From: Syncephalastrum monosporum B8922
Lineage: Eukaryota; Mucoromycota; Mucoromycetes; Mucorales; Syncephalastraceae
Assembly: GCA_000697355.1 (NCBI GenBank)
Contig: JNEN01001260.1
Coordinates: forward strand, 124,001 to 188,000
DNA length: 64,000 bases
Direction: 5' to 3'
Below the pieces are notes generated by a model. That model searched no databases. It had not been told where the DNA came from and worked only from the letters and a program-made list of their open reading frames with translations. Numbering within the stretch: the stretch's first letter is position 1; every line of letters starts with the position of its first letter. The translations under genes were made by a program, and so were the position numbers. This document shows positions 12,067-23,371 of this stretch, in pieces.

Positions 12067-14188
12067 TTAACGCTTTTTGCGAATGATTTTGAGCGGGTTC
12101 CCCTTCCGTTTCTTGTCTCCGCCCTTTTTGGCGTTCGGCCCACCTTTCCGTTTGTTGTTTTTGTTAAACTTGGGTATGTTATCAGAGACGGTCGGATCAG
12201 GAGTCGACGGCAGCGCAACGCGTGGCATAAGGTACGAAGGGATGTGCTTCAAGTTACGTTTGACAAGGGCAGGTCGAGAAGCACGATCGTGCCGCAAGAA
12301 ATCAAGATCGACGGGCTTCTCTTCAAAGTGGGACTGAAATAAGAGTGAAAAAAAAAAAAGGATCTCGATTAGAGTTTCTCTCGATCCATATATGGGTATA
12401 TGCTTACCTGGAGCTTTTCCGAATTAAGGATCTCGCGCCGAATTTCTTCAATACGCGCGTTCTTGATAACTGATTTGCTGATGGACTTAAGTGCGTCTTG
12501 CACACGGTATTTGAATCCTTCAATGTTTTTCTTTTCAAACTTGTACGGCTTGATTTCAGCCCCCTTCTCTTTCTGTGCCTTTTCGACACGCGCAAAAGCT
12601 GCATCATCATACACGTCGAAACCGCGTCCCGTCACCTTTTTAAGTTCGCCATCGTCCTTCAAGTCCTTGCTGACCACGTAGCTCAGCGACATGCCACGCT
12701 GGCCACCTCGCGCGGTTCGTCCCACACGATGCGTATAGGCTTTTGTGGACAAGGGGAAGTCAAAGTTGATCACGGCCGCCACATTCTGGAAGTCGATACC
12801 GCGCGACACACCGTATTCCTTATCACGGACTGCCTTGTTTCCTTTGTGCTTGCCTTGTGAAACATAGTCCGCGTCAGAACAGAGTTGCACCAGAACAGAC
12901 ACACATACCTTTCTTGTCTTCCTTTTTGGGTTCTTCATCTGCCTCGTCCTCGCCCTCGTCCTCGACGTCACTGTCCTGCTCTCCTTTAAGCTCAGATTCA
13001 TCCGACGCGATAAGATAGTCGTAGATGCCTCGGTTGAATTCTTCCACGATGTGATATCTGAGTGGTCGGGTATTTAGCTTACATGTCCAACTTGTCAAGA
13101 CCAATTTTTTTTAAAAAAAAAACCATACCTCGAGTTCAGTGGCAACTCAGAGTTCAGGACAACCGTCTTGATAGAAAATTGATCCAAGAACAACTTGAGT
13201 TTGTAGCATCGTTCAATGTCATTCACGAACAAGATAACCTTGCCGCGGATAAGTCGCAGCTTGATGATAACGAATGTGAACATGAACTTGTCAAACTCAT
13301 TACACCTATAGGGAAGGCGGTAAGTACACTCATCCGGATCCAGATAGACCGCTGGCAAGACTTACTTGACAACAAACTGAGTGAGGTATTGAGAGTGGTC
13401 TTCCGCATCCTCCATGTTGAGCACAACAGGTTTGCGGAGCACGAGCTGCTTCAGATTCTCGATATCTTTGGTAACAGTGGCTGACATGACAAAGCTCTGG
13501 TAGATCTTAGGAAGGAAGGTCAGGACCTTGCGTACATCTTCCTCGTATCCGAAGGACAGCACCAGATCAGCCTCGTCGATCACAAGGTTCTCAAGGCAGT
13601 CGGACAGCTCCATATTCTACATAGAAGGATGACAATCAGTTCACCCTGTCCATTCTCCGTCACGTTGCATGCTGACCTTGGCTTCCAAATGAGCACGAGT
13701 CCGGCTCGGGGTAGAAACCAGGATATCCGGCTTCTCGGCGAGCATGGGTCGCTGCTGCTGAGGCGAAAGCTGCCCGGCCAAGTTTGCAACACGAATGACA
13801 TCTTTGCTGAAGGTGATCATCTTTTGGATATGCTTCGTCACTTGGGCCGCTAACTCTCGCGTAGGCACGAGAATCAAGGCCTTGATCGAGGTAGCCTAGA
13901 AAATGGGGATGAGCCAACCTGAGTAAAACACAAATCAGGCTGCATGCTTGCCTTGTTTTCGGTTTGAAGCAGTTTCTGAATGATGGGCAGAGTGTACGCG
14001 ACGGTCTTGCCACTACCAGTGCGGGCTCGTGCGAGAATGTCTTTGCCTGCCAAAGCGGCCGGGATCGCTTGCGCCTGGACCTGAGTTGGGTGGGTGTACT
14101 TCAGCATCGCCAACGCTCGCGACAGGCGAGGGTCGAGATCGTACGTAGCAAAAGTCTGATCTTTCTCGAGCACCCTGGGATCCGTCAT
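12067..14188 (-). CDS. DBP9: DEAD-box ATP-dependent RNA helicase Dbp9/DDX56
   Basis: Dbp9 is a nucleolar RNA helicase needed for 60S ribosomal subunit assembly. The start at 14188 ([19 protein letters not shown]) is followed by the Q motif ([12 protein letters not shown]), motif I (ARTGSGKT), motif Ia (PTRELAAQV), motif II ([16 protein letters not shown]), motif III SAT (in [11 protein letters not shown]), motif V ([17 protein letters not shown]) and motif VI ([10 protein letters not shown]), across several exons separated by short introns. LSFGYEEDV after DEAD and the IDFQNV block are characteristic of the Dbp9/DDX56 branch. An acidic insert at about 12920-13010 precedes motif V, as in fungal Dbp9. 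The C-terminus is very basic ([21 protein letters not shown]), fitting nucleolar targeting. The stop is at 12067-12069. Confidence 0.94.
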
Positions 14189-14561
14189 TGTGAGTGAGTT
14201 GTGAACGGGTTGAAAAAGAACAACCTATTTCGGGAAAAGGGAAGTTCGAAATTCGGGCCCCTTCTAGTATAAGCCACTCTCAAAAATCATGCTCATGCTT
14301 ATGCTTGTGCTCGGCTGCATTGTTCTTCTAATTAATCCATGACACAAGAATACTATGAATACATACATTATCGTTATTGATCTAGTGTTGTAATTTTTCA
14401 AACATAGAAAGCTTTGAAAACTGACGTTGTTGTTCCTTTATGCAGTTGGAGAGATTATTAATGCGTACGGAAGGTGTCGAATGTTCGTTATAGGTAAGTA
14501 CAGTATCTGATGAAGCTTGGGAAGGCGGGCGGGGAAATGTAAGCTACTGGTACTGGCAGCG
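14189..14561. other. Intergenic between DBP9 and BRL1
   Basis: The stretch serves as DBP9 promoter and BRL1 3' region, both on the - strand. A short CATGCTCATGCTTATGCTTG direct-repeat-like patch lies at about 14288-14307. I see nothing else. Confidence 0.5.
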
Positions 14562-15587
14562 TCATGATTCAAGGCGGCCTTTAACTTGCGGGTATTTTCG
14601 ATGGTACATGTTGGATGCAAGGAAAGAAAGGGTCCATGCCGATATGCAGAATATAATAACAAATATCTACGCCCTGTTAGCACAAAATGGAACCAACCAA
14701 CCAATCAACCAAGTGTTTTTGACTTACGAGCGTTTTGTAAGAGATCGGCTCGACAAAGCTGTTCACTATTTCGGCTACGAGTTCAGCAAAGACTTTGCCG
14801 CTATATATGTGAGATAGATATAAGTAACATGACAATACATAGTAAGGTGCGCTTCGCACTCACCTTGAAATGGAAGTAGGGTCTTTCTCCATGCATGCTT
14901 TCCAAGCGTTGCATTTTGATTCCATGGCAGGAACACGGGTTGCTGGTTCACAGCGATTGATGCGGTAGTCATGTGCACAGGTTGCAACCGTATAAATGGC
15001 ATCTATGGAAACACGCGGCTTTAGATAGATGGATCATTTTGATCGCATAACAACGCTTACTGCTTGTGTAGTCGCGTGCTTTGATTTGGTAATCCTGACG
15101 CAAGGTGATGAGGGTCGTGAGGACGATGTAAACCAGCAAAAGCGATAAGAGGGTATTGAAGGTCGCGTGCAGATAAGAAAGCCATTTCAATGCGTTTGTG
15201 TGGTGATAAATGTATCCACTTTGTGCGATGGAGCTGGAGAATGGGCTTGCATAAGATGCTGTTGATGCTCGTACTTCAGCTGGCGAAACTAAAGACGCGG
15301 ACTGCTGAGCAAATCGTTTCTGAATCCTGTGAGTTAAGGCAGCGACGCTGAATTGAGTTGGTTGAGCCGGTGGCGGTATTCCCTGGGCATGGTTCGCATC
15401 CGTGTCAAACAGCTTCTGGCCTGGTCGTAAGATGGGCACGAAATTGAACTTGTGATCCTGGGGTAATCCCGAGCTAGTTGTTTCCGTCAACGGTCCTTTC
15501 GTGATGTTAATCCTAGGTACGGTGTAGGATTGAGTCTAGGCACTTACGTTTTCTGCTTGAACCACCTTCCACTGAAGAAGACAGCAT
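14562..15587 (-). CDS. BRL1: Brl1/Brr6 nuclear envelope protein
   Basis: Brl1 and Brr6 are integral nuclear-envelope proteins that help fuse inner and outer membranes during nuclear pore assembly. Five exons were assembled: 15587-15548, 15495-15061, 15002-14864, 14800-14728 and 14666-14562. They sum to 792 nt, 263 residues, in frame. TM1 (LHATFNTLLSLLLVYIVL) is followed by the lumenal four-cysteine region TCAHDYRINRC..VPAMESKCNAWKACMEKDP, the family signature. AELVAEIVNSFVEPISYKTL and TM2 (IFVIIFCISAWTLSFLASNM) come next. The last exon depends on using the acceptor GTAG at 14670-14667, about 15 nt past a TGCTAAC branch point; without it the protein would lose TM2. The first exon is the least certain. 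Reading on past 14728 without splicing meets a stop after about 17 residues. Confidence 0.88.
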
Positions 15588-16612
15588 AAGAGGCAACCAG
15601 ATATAGCCGGCATGTGACCGTAGAAATCGAATGGGCCTTGACCCAAGCCGGCTAATCTATTTTTCCTGCAGATTCTCCTGTGCGAACTGACGCAGTGATA
15701 TTGGACCGTGCAAGAAACCGAAGCCTACCAGTCTGGCCACAAAAGTGTACTTCATATGTTCTCAGCGAACAGCCATTTACACACGTGTGCTGTGCTGATA
15801 TCATCTCGAAATCTCTATCGACAAGAAATTGCCCACTTTTGCTAATCGTATATTATTCTATCATGTACGTGTGAGCATAGCTGAAGTGAACTTGTGCTGA
15901 GAAAGTGGGATTCCTTTTTTATCCGTCATCCTGCACATTTGGCCCTGCACCACTACTACAGATTGCCGATGGAGGGAGAACCCGCAGGATATGACCTTTC
16001 CATCCCTCCACTAATACTCACGAGAAATCAACATGTCTACCACAAGCATGTACATATATAACATTTAATTCACGGAATAAACTGCAGTATGGAATGAAGC
16101 GATCAATTCAAGATGTTGTTAGACGCTGAATTGGATTAGCTCATGCAAATTTCATTCAGCAGCGCGCATCAAGGGTAAAGAACCCTTTGTGGCTCTACCA
16201 GTGCAACACATGCAGTTCATGGCTCAAAAAGGAAAAAAGGGTGTCCTTTGACAGCTGCTGCAGACGAATAGTATACTGTTTCATGTACTGCGTACGCGTC
16301 TTGTAGCAACCGATGAGCTGATATAAAATGATAGATGGCCGAGTTTGTAATGAATAGAGTTCGACTGTAAAGGGGGAAATAATATGCCCAAAACGATGAG
16401 ACTATTGACATGGCTGAGCCCTGAGGAATCGGGTGAGGTTTCCTCGCTCAATGTGACACATGGCACAGGGCAGCGTTTCTTGGCACCCGTTGGTACTCAA
16501 CTCAGCTCAGATGGACCCTTATCCGTGATACGCGGCAATGATCGAGACAGAAATCATGTACATGTATTAGCGCGCTTAATTGAGTATACGAGGGGAAAAA
16601 TAACTCGCTGGA
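15588..16612. other. Intergenic, about 1 kb, no gene seen
   Basis: The stretch holds the BRL1 promoter and the 3' region of the CYSTM gene. Short ORFs at 15680-15874 and 16217-16411 have no coding character that I can support. No RNA gene is recognised. Confidence 0.45.
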
Positions 16613-17021
16613 TTAGCATAAAGCATCTAGAGTACAGCAAAGACAAAGACCGGCCAGACTGGAGTTGAATTGAGAGGATTGAGCAAGCATGTTCTTGGTC
16701 ACATAAATGAAGCAATTGAGAGAATACGTACCATCCACAGCAGCAGTCATCAGCAGTGTTCTGTTGTTGGGGCTGTTGCATAATTACGGTCTGCGGTGGG
16801 GGACTACAGAAAGAAAGGAGAAGAACCAAGAGAGTGTAAGAGACGATGGCAATGGATATGAATCCTTTGTGACAGGCTCTTTTGCAGTTGACTTACGCGG
16901 GCTGATAGTATCCGCCACCACCTGCAGGTGGACCGCCGTAACCGCCACCATATTCACCACCTGGAGGAGGACTGTAGTATTGGCCCTGTGGCGGAGGAGG
17001 GTATTGATAGTTGGATGACAT
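16613..17021 (-). CDS. Small CYSTM-like cysteine-rich tail protein, 80 residues
   Basis: This short three-exon gene is invisible to an ORF scan: 17021-16897, 16803-16732 and 16658-16613. The sum is 243 nt, 80 residues, in frame. The N-terminal half is Pro/Gly/Tyr/Gln-rich (NYQYPPPPQGQYYSPPPGG, then a GGGYGGPPAGGGYYQP stretch). The C-terminus reads DDCCCGCLAGLCLCCTLDALC, the layout of CYSTM modules: a Cys-rich membrane-anchoring tail after a P/Q/Y-rich head. Known CYSTM proteins are tail-anchored or palmitoylated plasma-membrane proteins, often linked to stress tolerance; that role is from the family and not shown here. TGC (Cys) spans the second junction. The start is the first ATG after a pyrimidine-rich leader. 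Confidence 0.78.
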
Positions 17022-17611
17022 GTGGATGGAAAAGTAGAAAGCGGAAAGAGAAAAGAAAAGAAGTCAAGGAGGGAACAAGAAAAGAAAAAAAAAAAGGGCA
17101 GATGTGCGCGCCGCCTGCACAGGTGCGAGGTTACACAGAAGCAGGTCAATGGCCGCCGTCGGCTCAATCTTTCTGCCTCATCACATAGTTAAAAATATTC
17201 CCCGCAAAAGTCGCGAACCCAGAGAAATATGTGATAGACAAAAGGTATCTGCTTCAACGCTCTACTGCATATGTAAATTTTCTATGGAACACAAAACAAT
17301 GACAATATAACTGCACGTTGCGCCATCTTTGTTTACACACATAGGACGCAGTGCGCGAGCCTACGTAATAATGTGCTGAGGTTGACTGGGCGCCCAAACA
17401 TTTGTCTCCGCACCCTCTTTGCTCCTTATGGATAGGATCTCATCCGCAACACCACCGGGTCTGCACACATGGTGCACTATGCATTAAATGTTTGTGTGTG
17501 AAGGGTATACCTTTATTTCATAAGTTCAGAAATTGGTTGTTATGTATGAGCATGTGCAATTGTTGTATTTGGGTGCAAGCGTGTGTGATTGAGTAGTATG
17601 AGTGTTGATTT
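17022..17611. other. Intergenic, 590 bases
   Basis: The CYSTM promoter side is next to the start (purine-rich on +, at 17040-17100). The rest is AT-rich with short ORFs only. Nothing supportable is seen. Confidence 0.5.
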
Positions 17612-18136
17612 TCAGACCAGCATGGCCTGCTGCAGCCGTTGTCGCATTTGCTCTGTTCCAAAATTCTGAACCTGTCAACAGCCCAAACAAAAACATACAG
17701 ACATACAGAATTAGCCCTGCTTCCGCTTCTTACACTTTCGTTTCCTCTCTGACATCACAGTCTCTTTTACACATACGTTGCGGAGCACCAATGGATACAG
17801 GTCCCAGACGGGTGTCTCATCTTCATCCTCTTCTTCTGGTAGGCGTGGAAATAAATCCAAGACTGGATGTGGACTGTACCACATGGAAGCTTGGTCACCG
17901 TTGTCGCTGTTCCGGGTTTTGTGATGTACCATGTTCATTTTTGCAAAGTTGACCTGTCTTTTTGCAGGCGGGGCTGGGGGCGGTGATGGCCGTGGAACGT
18001 ATCCGTTGCCGAGGCGACGCGACATACCTGGATACAGGTCGTAACTTGGCTCATGGTTCGTATAATGCTTTTGGTATACTCTTGGCGTGGTCTCAAATTG
18101 GACAGCGTCGTGGTGTTGACTTCGGTTGTTTGACAT
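17612..18136 (-). CDS. Unknown 139-residue protein with three DL[YF]P motifs
   Basis: The family is not recognised. Two exons, 18136-17777 and 17671-17612, give 420 nt, 139 residues, joined in phase 0 at a canonical GTATGT donor and CAG acceptor. The alternative unspliced reading ends in a basic tail at 17711, but the spliced tail VQNFGTEQMRQRLQQAMLV looks far more like a protein end. The body is polar, with a Pro run (RPSPPPAPPAKRQ), an acidic stretch (LPEEEDEDE) and three copies of an aromatic motif: SYDLYPG, VLDLFPR and VWDLYPL. No membrane segment or Cys pair is present. The repeated DL[YF]P pieces in a disordered chain look like short binding motifs. The gene lies 275 bases downstream of SPT8 on the same strand. 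Confidence 0.6.
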
Positions 18137-18411
18137 GCTGTGAACAGAGAGCGTTACGAATCGTGTGTGAGGGAGAAGTAACGACGACGAGAAAGAGAAA
18201 GGAGTGGTCAGAAGGAAAAAAGAAATACCAAAGAGAAGAGAGAGAGAGAAAAACAAGTGTTATAGGAAGCTTGCATGAAGCAGGTGACTTTGCAATAGCC
18301 TGTTGCATCATGAGGCACAAAAAAATAATCCACAGTTGGTCATGTGCTTTTTTTGGGTCAATAAAAAAAAAGATGTGCGCCACTTGGTTTATGAATTGTG
18401 CAATTGTGTGA

Positions 18412-20540
18412 TCATGAAAGTATCGGTGTAATATCATAGAACAAACATGCATTGGTAGAAATGCCCTCCCACCCCCGGTTGCCCGATGTTGTGATCATGT
18501 AGCGGCATGTGGGGTCGATCGCTACAAAATAGATTGGCTGCATGAATATATGTGTGGTCTTATCGCCAGCTTTGTCCTACCTATATGAGATATACTGCCG
18601 CCATGGTGACCGGGTAGAATAGTGAAAGGAATCGTAGCCGAAGATGACGGCTTACCGGGGGGCTTAGACTGTTCTGAATTGCTGTCGGCATAAATTGTGA
18701 ATGGAGACTCCACTCCGGTATTCCAGAGGCGCACATTGTCGTTCGATGCACTGCATGCAAGAAAGGTAAAAGAAATAAAAGAAGTTCAGGAAAGGTGTGA
18801 AGATCCAAACGGGACCGGACACATACCAAATGATATGTTTTCCATTCGGCATACTCGCCACGGAGGATACAGGGCCAGAGTTGGCTGGCATTCTGAAGGA
18901 CCGGACCATCTTGTTGCCTACAGCATCCCATTCGTCCACTGGTATAACGTATTTAAGCTTTCGGGCGATACAATTACGAATCAGGAGATACCTTGTCCGT
19001 TACGTCTTCCCAAATATATCTTGGACCCATTGGCGCTCCAGCATGCCTGCAAGTCATGGGGGATTTCAGTTTGGTTCAGATGTGACTTTTTTGTATGTGC
19101 ATAGAGTCTTTGAACCTACCGATAAGCACCAAGGGGGTGTTTTGTCCGGCAAGGCAACCCGTTGAGCTGGTGCGTCGGGTTGTCGGCGGTCCCAAATAAA
19201 ACATTGGCCATCGACACTGGTGGTCATGAAAATATTAGGATCCTTTTGGTCCCACGTATCTTGGGGATGCAGGGGCTGGAAGGCCACAGACGATATTTGT
19301 GAACTGTGACTAGCGTAGTTTCGGACCATGGCACCCGTGTTGAGGTCCCATTCCTAGATGCATCCAGGGGAAGGGGCGAAAGGGAACAGAATAAAATAAA
19401 AATAAAAGAGAATATATTAGTATGAGTGTATAATAAATAAAAAGAGAGGGAAGTATTCAACTTGCCAGAACAGCCTTGTCCCATGAACCGCTGATCACGC
19501 TGGTTTCGGCTGGGGCGATCCTTAGCACGGAAACCGGCGCTGTATGATGGCGGAGCACGTGGTGGCATTTACCCTCGTCGTGACGGACCGTGACCAGATT
19601 GATGCTACCGTTCTCAGTCCCCTGTAACGCCCACAGTGCTTCGGAATGGACATCCATGCTGTAAACGGCTGATAATTTGGGCGGCGGCTGCGGCGTAGGT
19701 GTGCTTGTACCCGTTGACTCAGGTGTCGGCGCGCTCACTGGCTCTGTTCCTGCAGGCCCAGGCGTCGTCATCGTCGCAGGCGCTACATGGTCGTTGCATG
19801 GTATCAATACCGACATCAGCTAAATTCTCACATTGTTACCTGTCGGCTGCTCCTCGTTCTCCCACCAAGAGCTTAAAACGCCTGCCATGGTAACCGAGTC
19901 CACGTGCTGATGGCGCTGTGCCTGTGTAAGCATTGTTTTACCATTCATAGACGCAAAAAAATCCCATTTTCGGATGTAGCCGTCCTCTGATCCGGTGAAG
20001 ACCCATCGGAAGCAGCGCGTCGTAGCAAGACTGAATATTGGGTTCGGATGAACAGCCGCTACCTATTCAGTCGAATCAGAATAACACAGGTGCCGTTGAA
20101 TACACTTCATTCTGTTACATGTGGCACGCAGTCGTAGCTTTGACAAGTGGCTGTGTTGGGCTGCAGGGAGAAGTCAATGTCGCGCGTGGCAGCGGTTTGC
20201 ACCGATTCGTGTCCACTCGTCGAACCGGCATGGGCCGTCGTGTTTTCAGCAGTAGACGTCGATTGCAATTGCTTCTGTTGTTGCTGCTCTTCGTCTTGAG
20301 ATAATGAAGGTGGTAAAGAAGGAGGTGCGGTTGTGGAGGCTGAAGACGGTGCGGGTGAGTTCCTTACAGACGAAGCTGTGTCTAATCGTAGTATACAGTA
20401 CAACAGATTGAATAATGAATGAAAGTGAATACAATGAAATATAGAAACTTTAAGCAAAAACCTTCTACGTCGAGTGCGTCTTCGTCAATCGAAGCGTCCA
20501 AATCATTAAGGTCGAGATCGTCTTCGTCGGACGACGCCAT
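18412..20540 (-). CDS. SPT8: SAGA complex subunit Spt8 (WD40)
   Basis: Spt8 is the SAGA subunit that contacts TATA-binding protein and regulates its delivery to promoters. The ATG at 20538-20540 starts an acidic N-terminus (MASSDEDDLDLNDLDASIDED), as in yeast Spt8. A Ser/Pro/Gln-rich linker follows, then the propeller: CQSYDCVPHVAAVHPNP, RWVFTGSEDGYIRKWDFFAS, KTMLTQAQRHQHVDSVTMAG, WALQGTENGSINLVTVRHDEG, KCHHVLRHHTAPVSVLRIAP, SVISGSWDKAVL, NIFMTTSVDGQCFIWDRRQP, and DNVRLWNTGVESPF. The last exon, 18521-18412, restores the conserved Spt8 end IDPTCRYMITTSGNRGWEG, which a plain ORF scan misses. Intron borders are all short. The run SVTMAGVLSSWWEN and the RGWEG end are specific to Spt8 and argue against a generic WD40 protein. 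Confidence 0.93.
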
Positions 20541-21533
20541 GGTGGAGAGCAAGGCGAGTAAAGCAAAGCATTATGATTTCGCGCGTTTTTGTATACTCCG
20601 TCCAGCTGCAGATAATCCGCTCCTGTCAAATCTCTCTCTCTCCCGACACTTTATATAATTATTAAAACCTTGTTCTGTTTTCCCACTGATATCTCTTCAT
20701 ACAGGGGAAAGAAGACACACTAGAGGAGAGCAAGGGTGAGTCTACTGTAGTATGCACATAGGAGATAGAGGGAGTACGAGGGGCGGACAGCTGGTCTTCC
20801 TTTTTTTTTCTTTTTCTTTCTTTTTTTTTTTTTTGCATATATGACACTCTGTCAAACCCAAATCTCGTATTTCATATATCATGTTTCAGGTTCCTTCCTT
20901 GCTGCTCTCTTTGTTTTTACGTTTGCCATCTCTGTGCCACGTAGTTTCAACTGTCAGTGCAGCACATATGAATGCTACATGAGAAGGACATGAAACGATC
21001 CAGGGGCATATCACCTCTGGAAAAGAAGTGCATGTATGTTCATGTACTTTGGCCTTGGATGTGTTTATGTGTGAGAGCGGGTGAGCGTGTTCCCGATCAT
21101 CGTATTTATTGCATGATATTAGGTGCAAACAGAACAGGGGCTGGAAAAAAAAGGGGAGGTTATTCAACAAAGTGTGTGGGGTGTGTATAATTGTGTATGC
21201 GTATGTGTGCGTACAATGCGTGCGTGAATATGTCTGGAGCAGTGACTCTGTGTGCGTGTGTGTTTTGTGAGAGGGAGTGAGAAGAAGAAGGGGGAGCGCA
21301 GCATCAACAACAACATCAGCGGCATCAGCGGCAGCTACGAGCGAGGGGTTCAAATGAGGTAAAGGAATGGTGACCTAATATGCATCATACAAAAGTGCCA
21401 CGACACCCGTCTGTTTGTATATACTCCCCTTTTTTCTTTCTCCCCTCTAAAACTTTTTTTTGCCACACACCCTTCCAGCAAACCCCCAACCAGACCGGCA
21501 TCATTTTATACACACCTTCTTCAGTTTTCTGTC
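20541..21533. other. Divergent intergenic region with TG-rich tract
   Basis: This is about 1 kb between SPT8 (-) and the unknown gene at 21534 (+), and probably holds both promoters. It contains a T/C tract at about 20806-20835 and a TG/TGCG-rich segment at 21175-21270. The 155-codon frame on - at 21353-20886 is a by-product of that repeat (HTHTES and similar), so I leave it out. Confidence 0.5.
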
Positions 21534-23140
21534 ATGAAGACGCTCGCTCTTGCAGACTACAACGGACGGCCCTTTTGCGTCTATGTCAATACGGAAAAGA
21601 TGACCGACGAGGCTGACGACGACCAATATTATTGCCTGGAAGAAATCGATACAATGATGCTCCAGGATGTGCTTCTACGCGACACAAAGGGCCACGGCTT
21701 ACTCTATCGGCACCACCATAACATGCTCCAGCTCGGATCCTCCAGGACCCTCTTGGGATCGGCAAGCATGGTCTCCATCGCTCAGACACTCAATATGCAT
21801 GCCCTTGCCGAGCTGTGTTCTCTCCGTGTGGCAGATCTGGAGCTCGGCGCCGCTGCACCGCTCCTTCCGAGCATTGTATCCCAGCCCCATCTCCTCAACG
21901 TGCATCCACGCCCTTCGCTTTGGACGGCTAGTGACACTAATGAACACCTCTTTTTCACATTGCCCGTCCCTGACTTTGCAGCCTGGCTGGCTGAAAAAAC
22001 AGCTCAAAGCCAGGGAAAGGGTCACCTTTCTAACGATCCCGCTCCCAGTCAACTTCCGTCTCTCGACACACAGCAGCACGAATGGCATGATGTTCGCTAT
22101 CAGCACCATCCCTATCAGCAGCAGCACAACAAGGAGGAACAGTACGTCATTCGTTGACGATGATTAATCATATGGACACAGATTTCTCATTATGATATAC
22201 ATCTCCATACTTTTGAAAATCCAGGCTTGCTTCGTTTATGCATCAGCTATCCCAGCATCCGCTTTGGCAAGGCGCTAAAAAAGAAAACGACCCAATGTGG
22301 GCCAAATTTTCTTCCTGGTTTGGCGACTACGCTCAGAAACCCGTCCCACCGTCCCTGCTGGCCACATTCAAAACAAGAAAGCAACAGCAGGCTATTATTG
22401 CTTCCCGACAGATCCGCACGCATTCGCCGTCCACCACCACCTCCTCCTCCTCCGCCTCTGCAACAACCACCACTGCGGCCATGGCTACGGCCACTCAAAA
22501 CACTACTTCATCAGCGACGCACGCCCAGCAGAATAGCAATAGTAGTAACAGCAATAGTACACACCACCAAACCCGGCAACCCGAACGCACCCTCACCAGG
22601 AAGCAGCGCTGCTCTTCTTTGCGGTCTACCCCACCCGCCATGTCCGCTTCTTCATCAGCAATAACCAGCAGCCGCCGCAGCTCCAGCAGTACAACATCGA
22701 GTACGCTTTCTCCCCCTCCCACACCGATCCGCTCCTGGCGTTCTGTCAGTGAACTACACAACAAACAGCATCATAGTCCGAGCAACAAACGCTATTTGCT
22801 GCCCCCACCTTGGGCACAACATGGTTATTCACCACCGTTGTCCAAAAAGTTCCTCTCGTCTCAACACCAGCAGCATCAACAACAGCACAACTACTATTCT
22901 CACCAACATCCCTATCATCCTCCACCGCAACACGATCACCAGCAGCAGCACCACCCACAGCCTCGGAAATGGCAATCGATGCATAGCGTACGTCATGCTT
23001 CTAATCTCGACTTGCTGGCCACCCAAGCAACACAGCGTCTTCCTGTCCCTCCTTCCCACAGTGAGCAAAACATCCGGCTTCCTTCACCAAATGAAATGCT
23101 TGCCAGTTGCCACCCTTCCTCCTTCCAACAATGTACATAG
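21534..23140 (+). CDS. Unknown 507-residue protein, His/Gln/Ser-rich C-terminal half
   Basis: The family is not recognised. Two exons, 21534-22141 and 22225-23140, give 1524 nt, 507 residues, in frame; cag (Gln) spans the junction. The N-terminal about 150 residues look folded: KTLALADYNGRPFCVYVNTE, a YYCLEEIDTMMLQDVLL helix, and LFFTLPVPDFAAWLAEKT. After the intron, PLWQGAKKENDPMWAKFSSW and FGDYAQKPVPPSLLATF look like a second conserved piece. The rest is low complexity: Ser/Thr/Asn runs, then His/Gln/Tyr runs (about residues 380-450). No transmembrane segment or known catalytic motif is seen. The architecture, a folded head with a long disordered tail, would suit a regulatory or scaffold protein, but this is inference. 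Confidence 0.75.
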
Positions 23141-23225
23141 CGCGCATCAGCGCCAGCTAAAGTCTTCTCTCTTAACATCATAGAATGGAAAAACACATAC
23201 GCACATTTATATGTTGATCCTGTTC

Positions 23226-23231
23226 AATAAA
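23226..23231 (+). promoter_or_regulatory. Polyadenylation signal AATAAA
   Basis: AATAAA lies 85 bases past the stop of the gene at 21534-23140. The distance and strand fit its 3' end. Confidence 0.55.
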
Positions 23232-23371
23232 GTGGTAAAAATACCATCAGCGTTGCTTGTACATAGATAAAAAAAAAGGGGGGGGGGAAGAAGCGACTGA
23301 GTAATAGATACACATAAGGTCAAGAAAACCAACAGAGGGGGAAAAAGTAAAAAGCGCTAAATACATATAGC

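Noticed and set aside
17711..18256. 181-codon - strand ORF with an apparent N-terminal signal-like hydrophobic stretch
   Set aside because: The first 40 residues are the pyrimidine-rich leader translated from an upstream ATG. The Met at 18136 is the better start, and the C-terminus is better explained by splicing to 17671.
20886..21353. 155-codon - strand ORF with HTHTES-type repeats
   Set aside because: The frame stays open because of the TG/CA-rich tract. It has no conserved character and no splice context.
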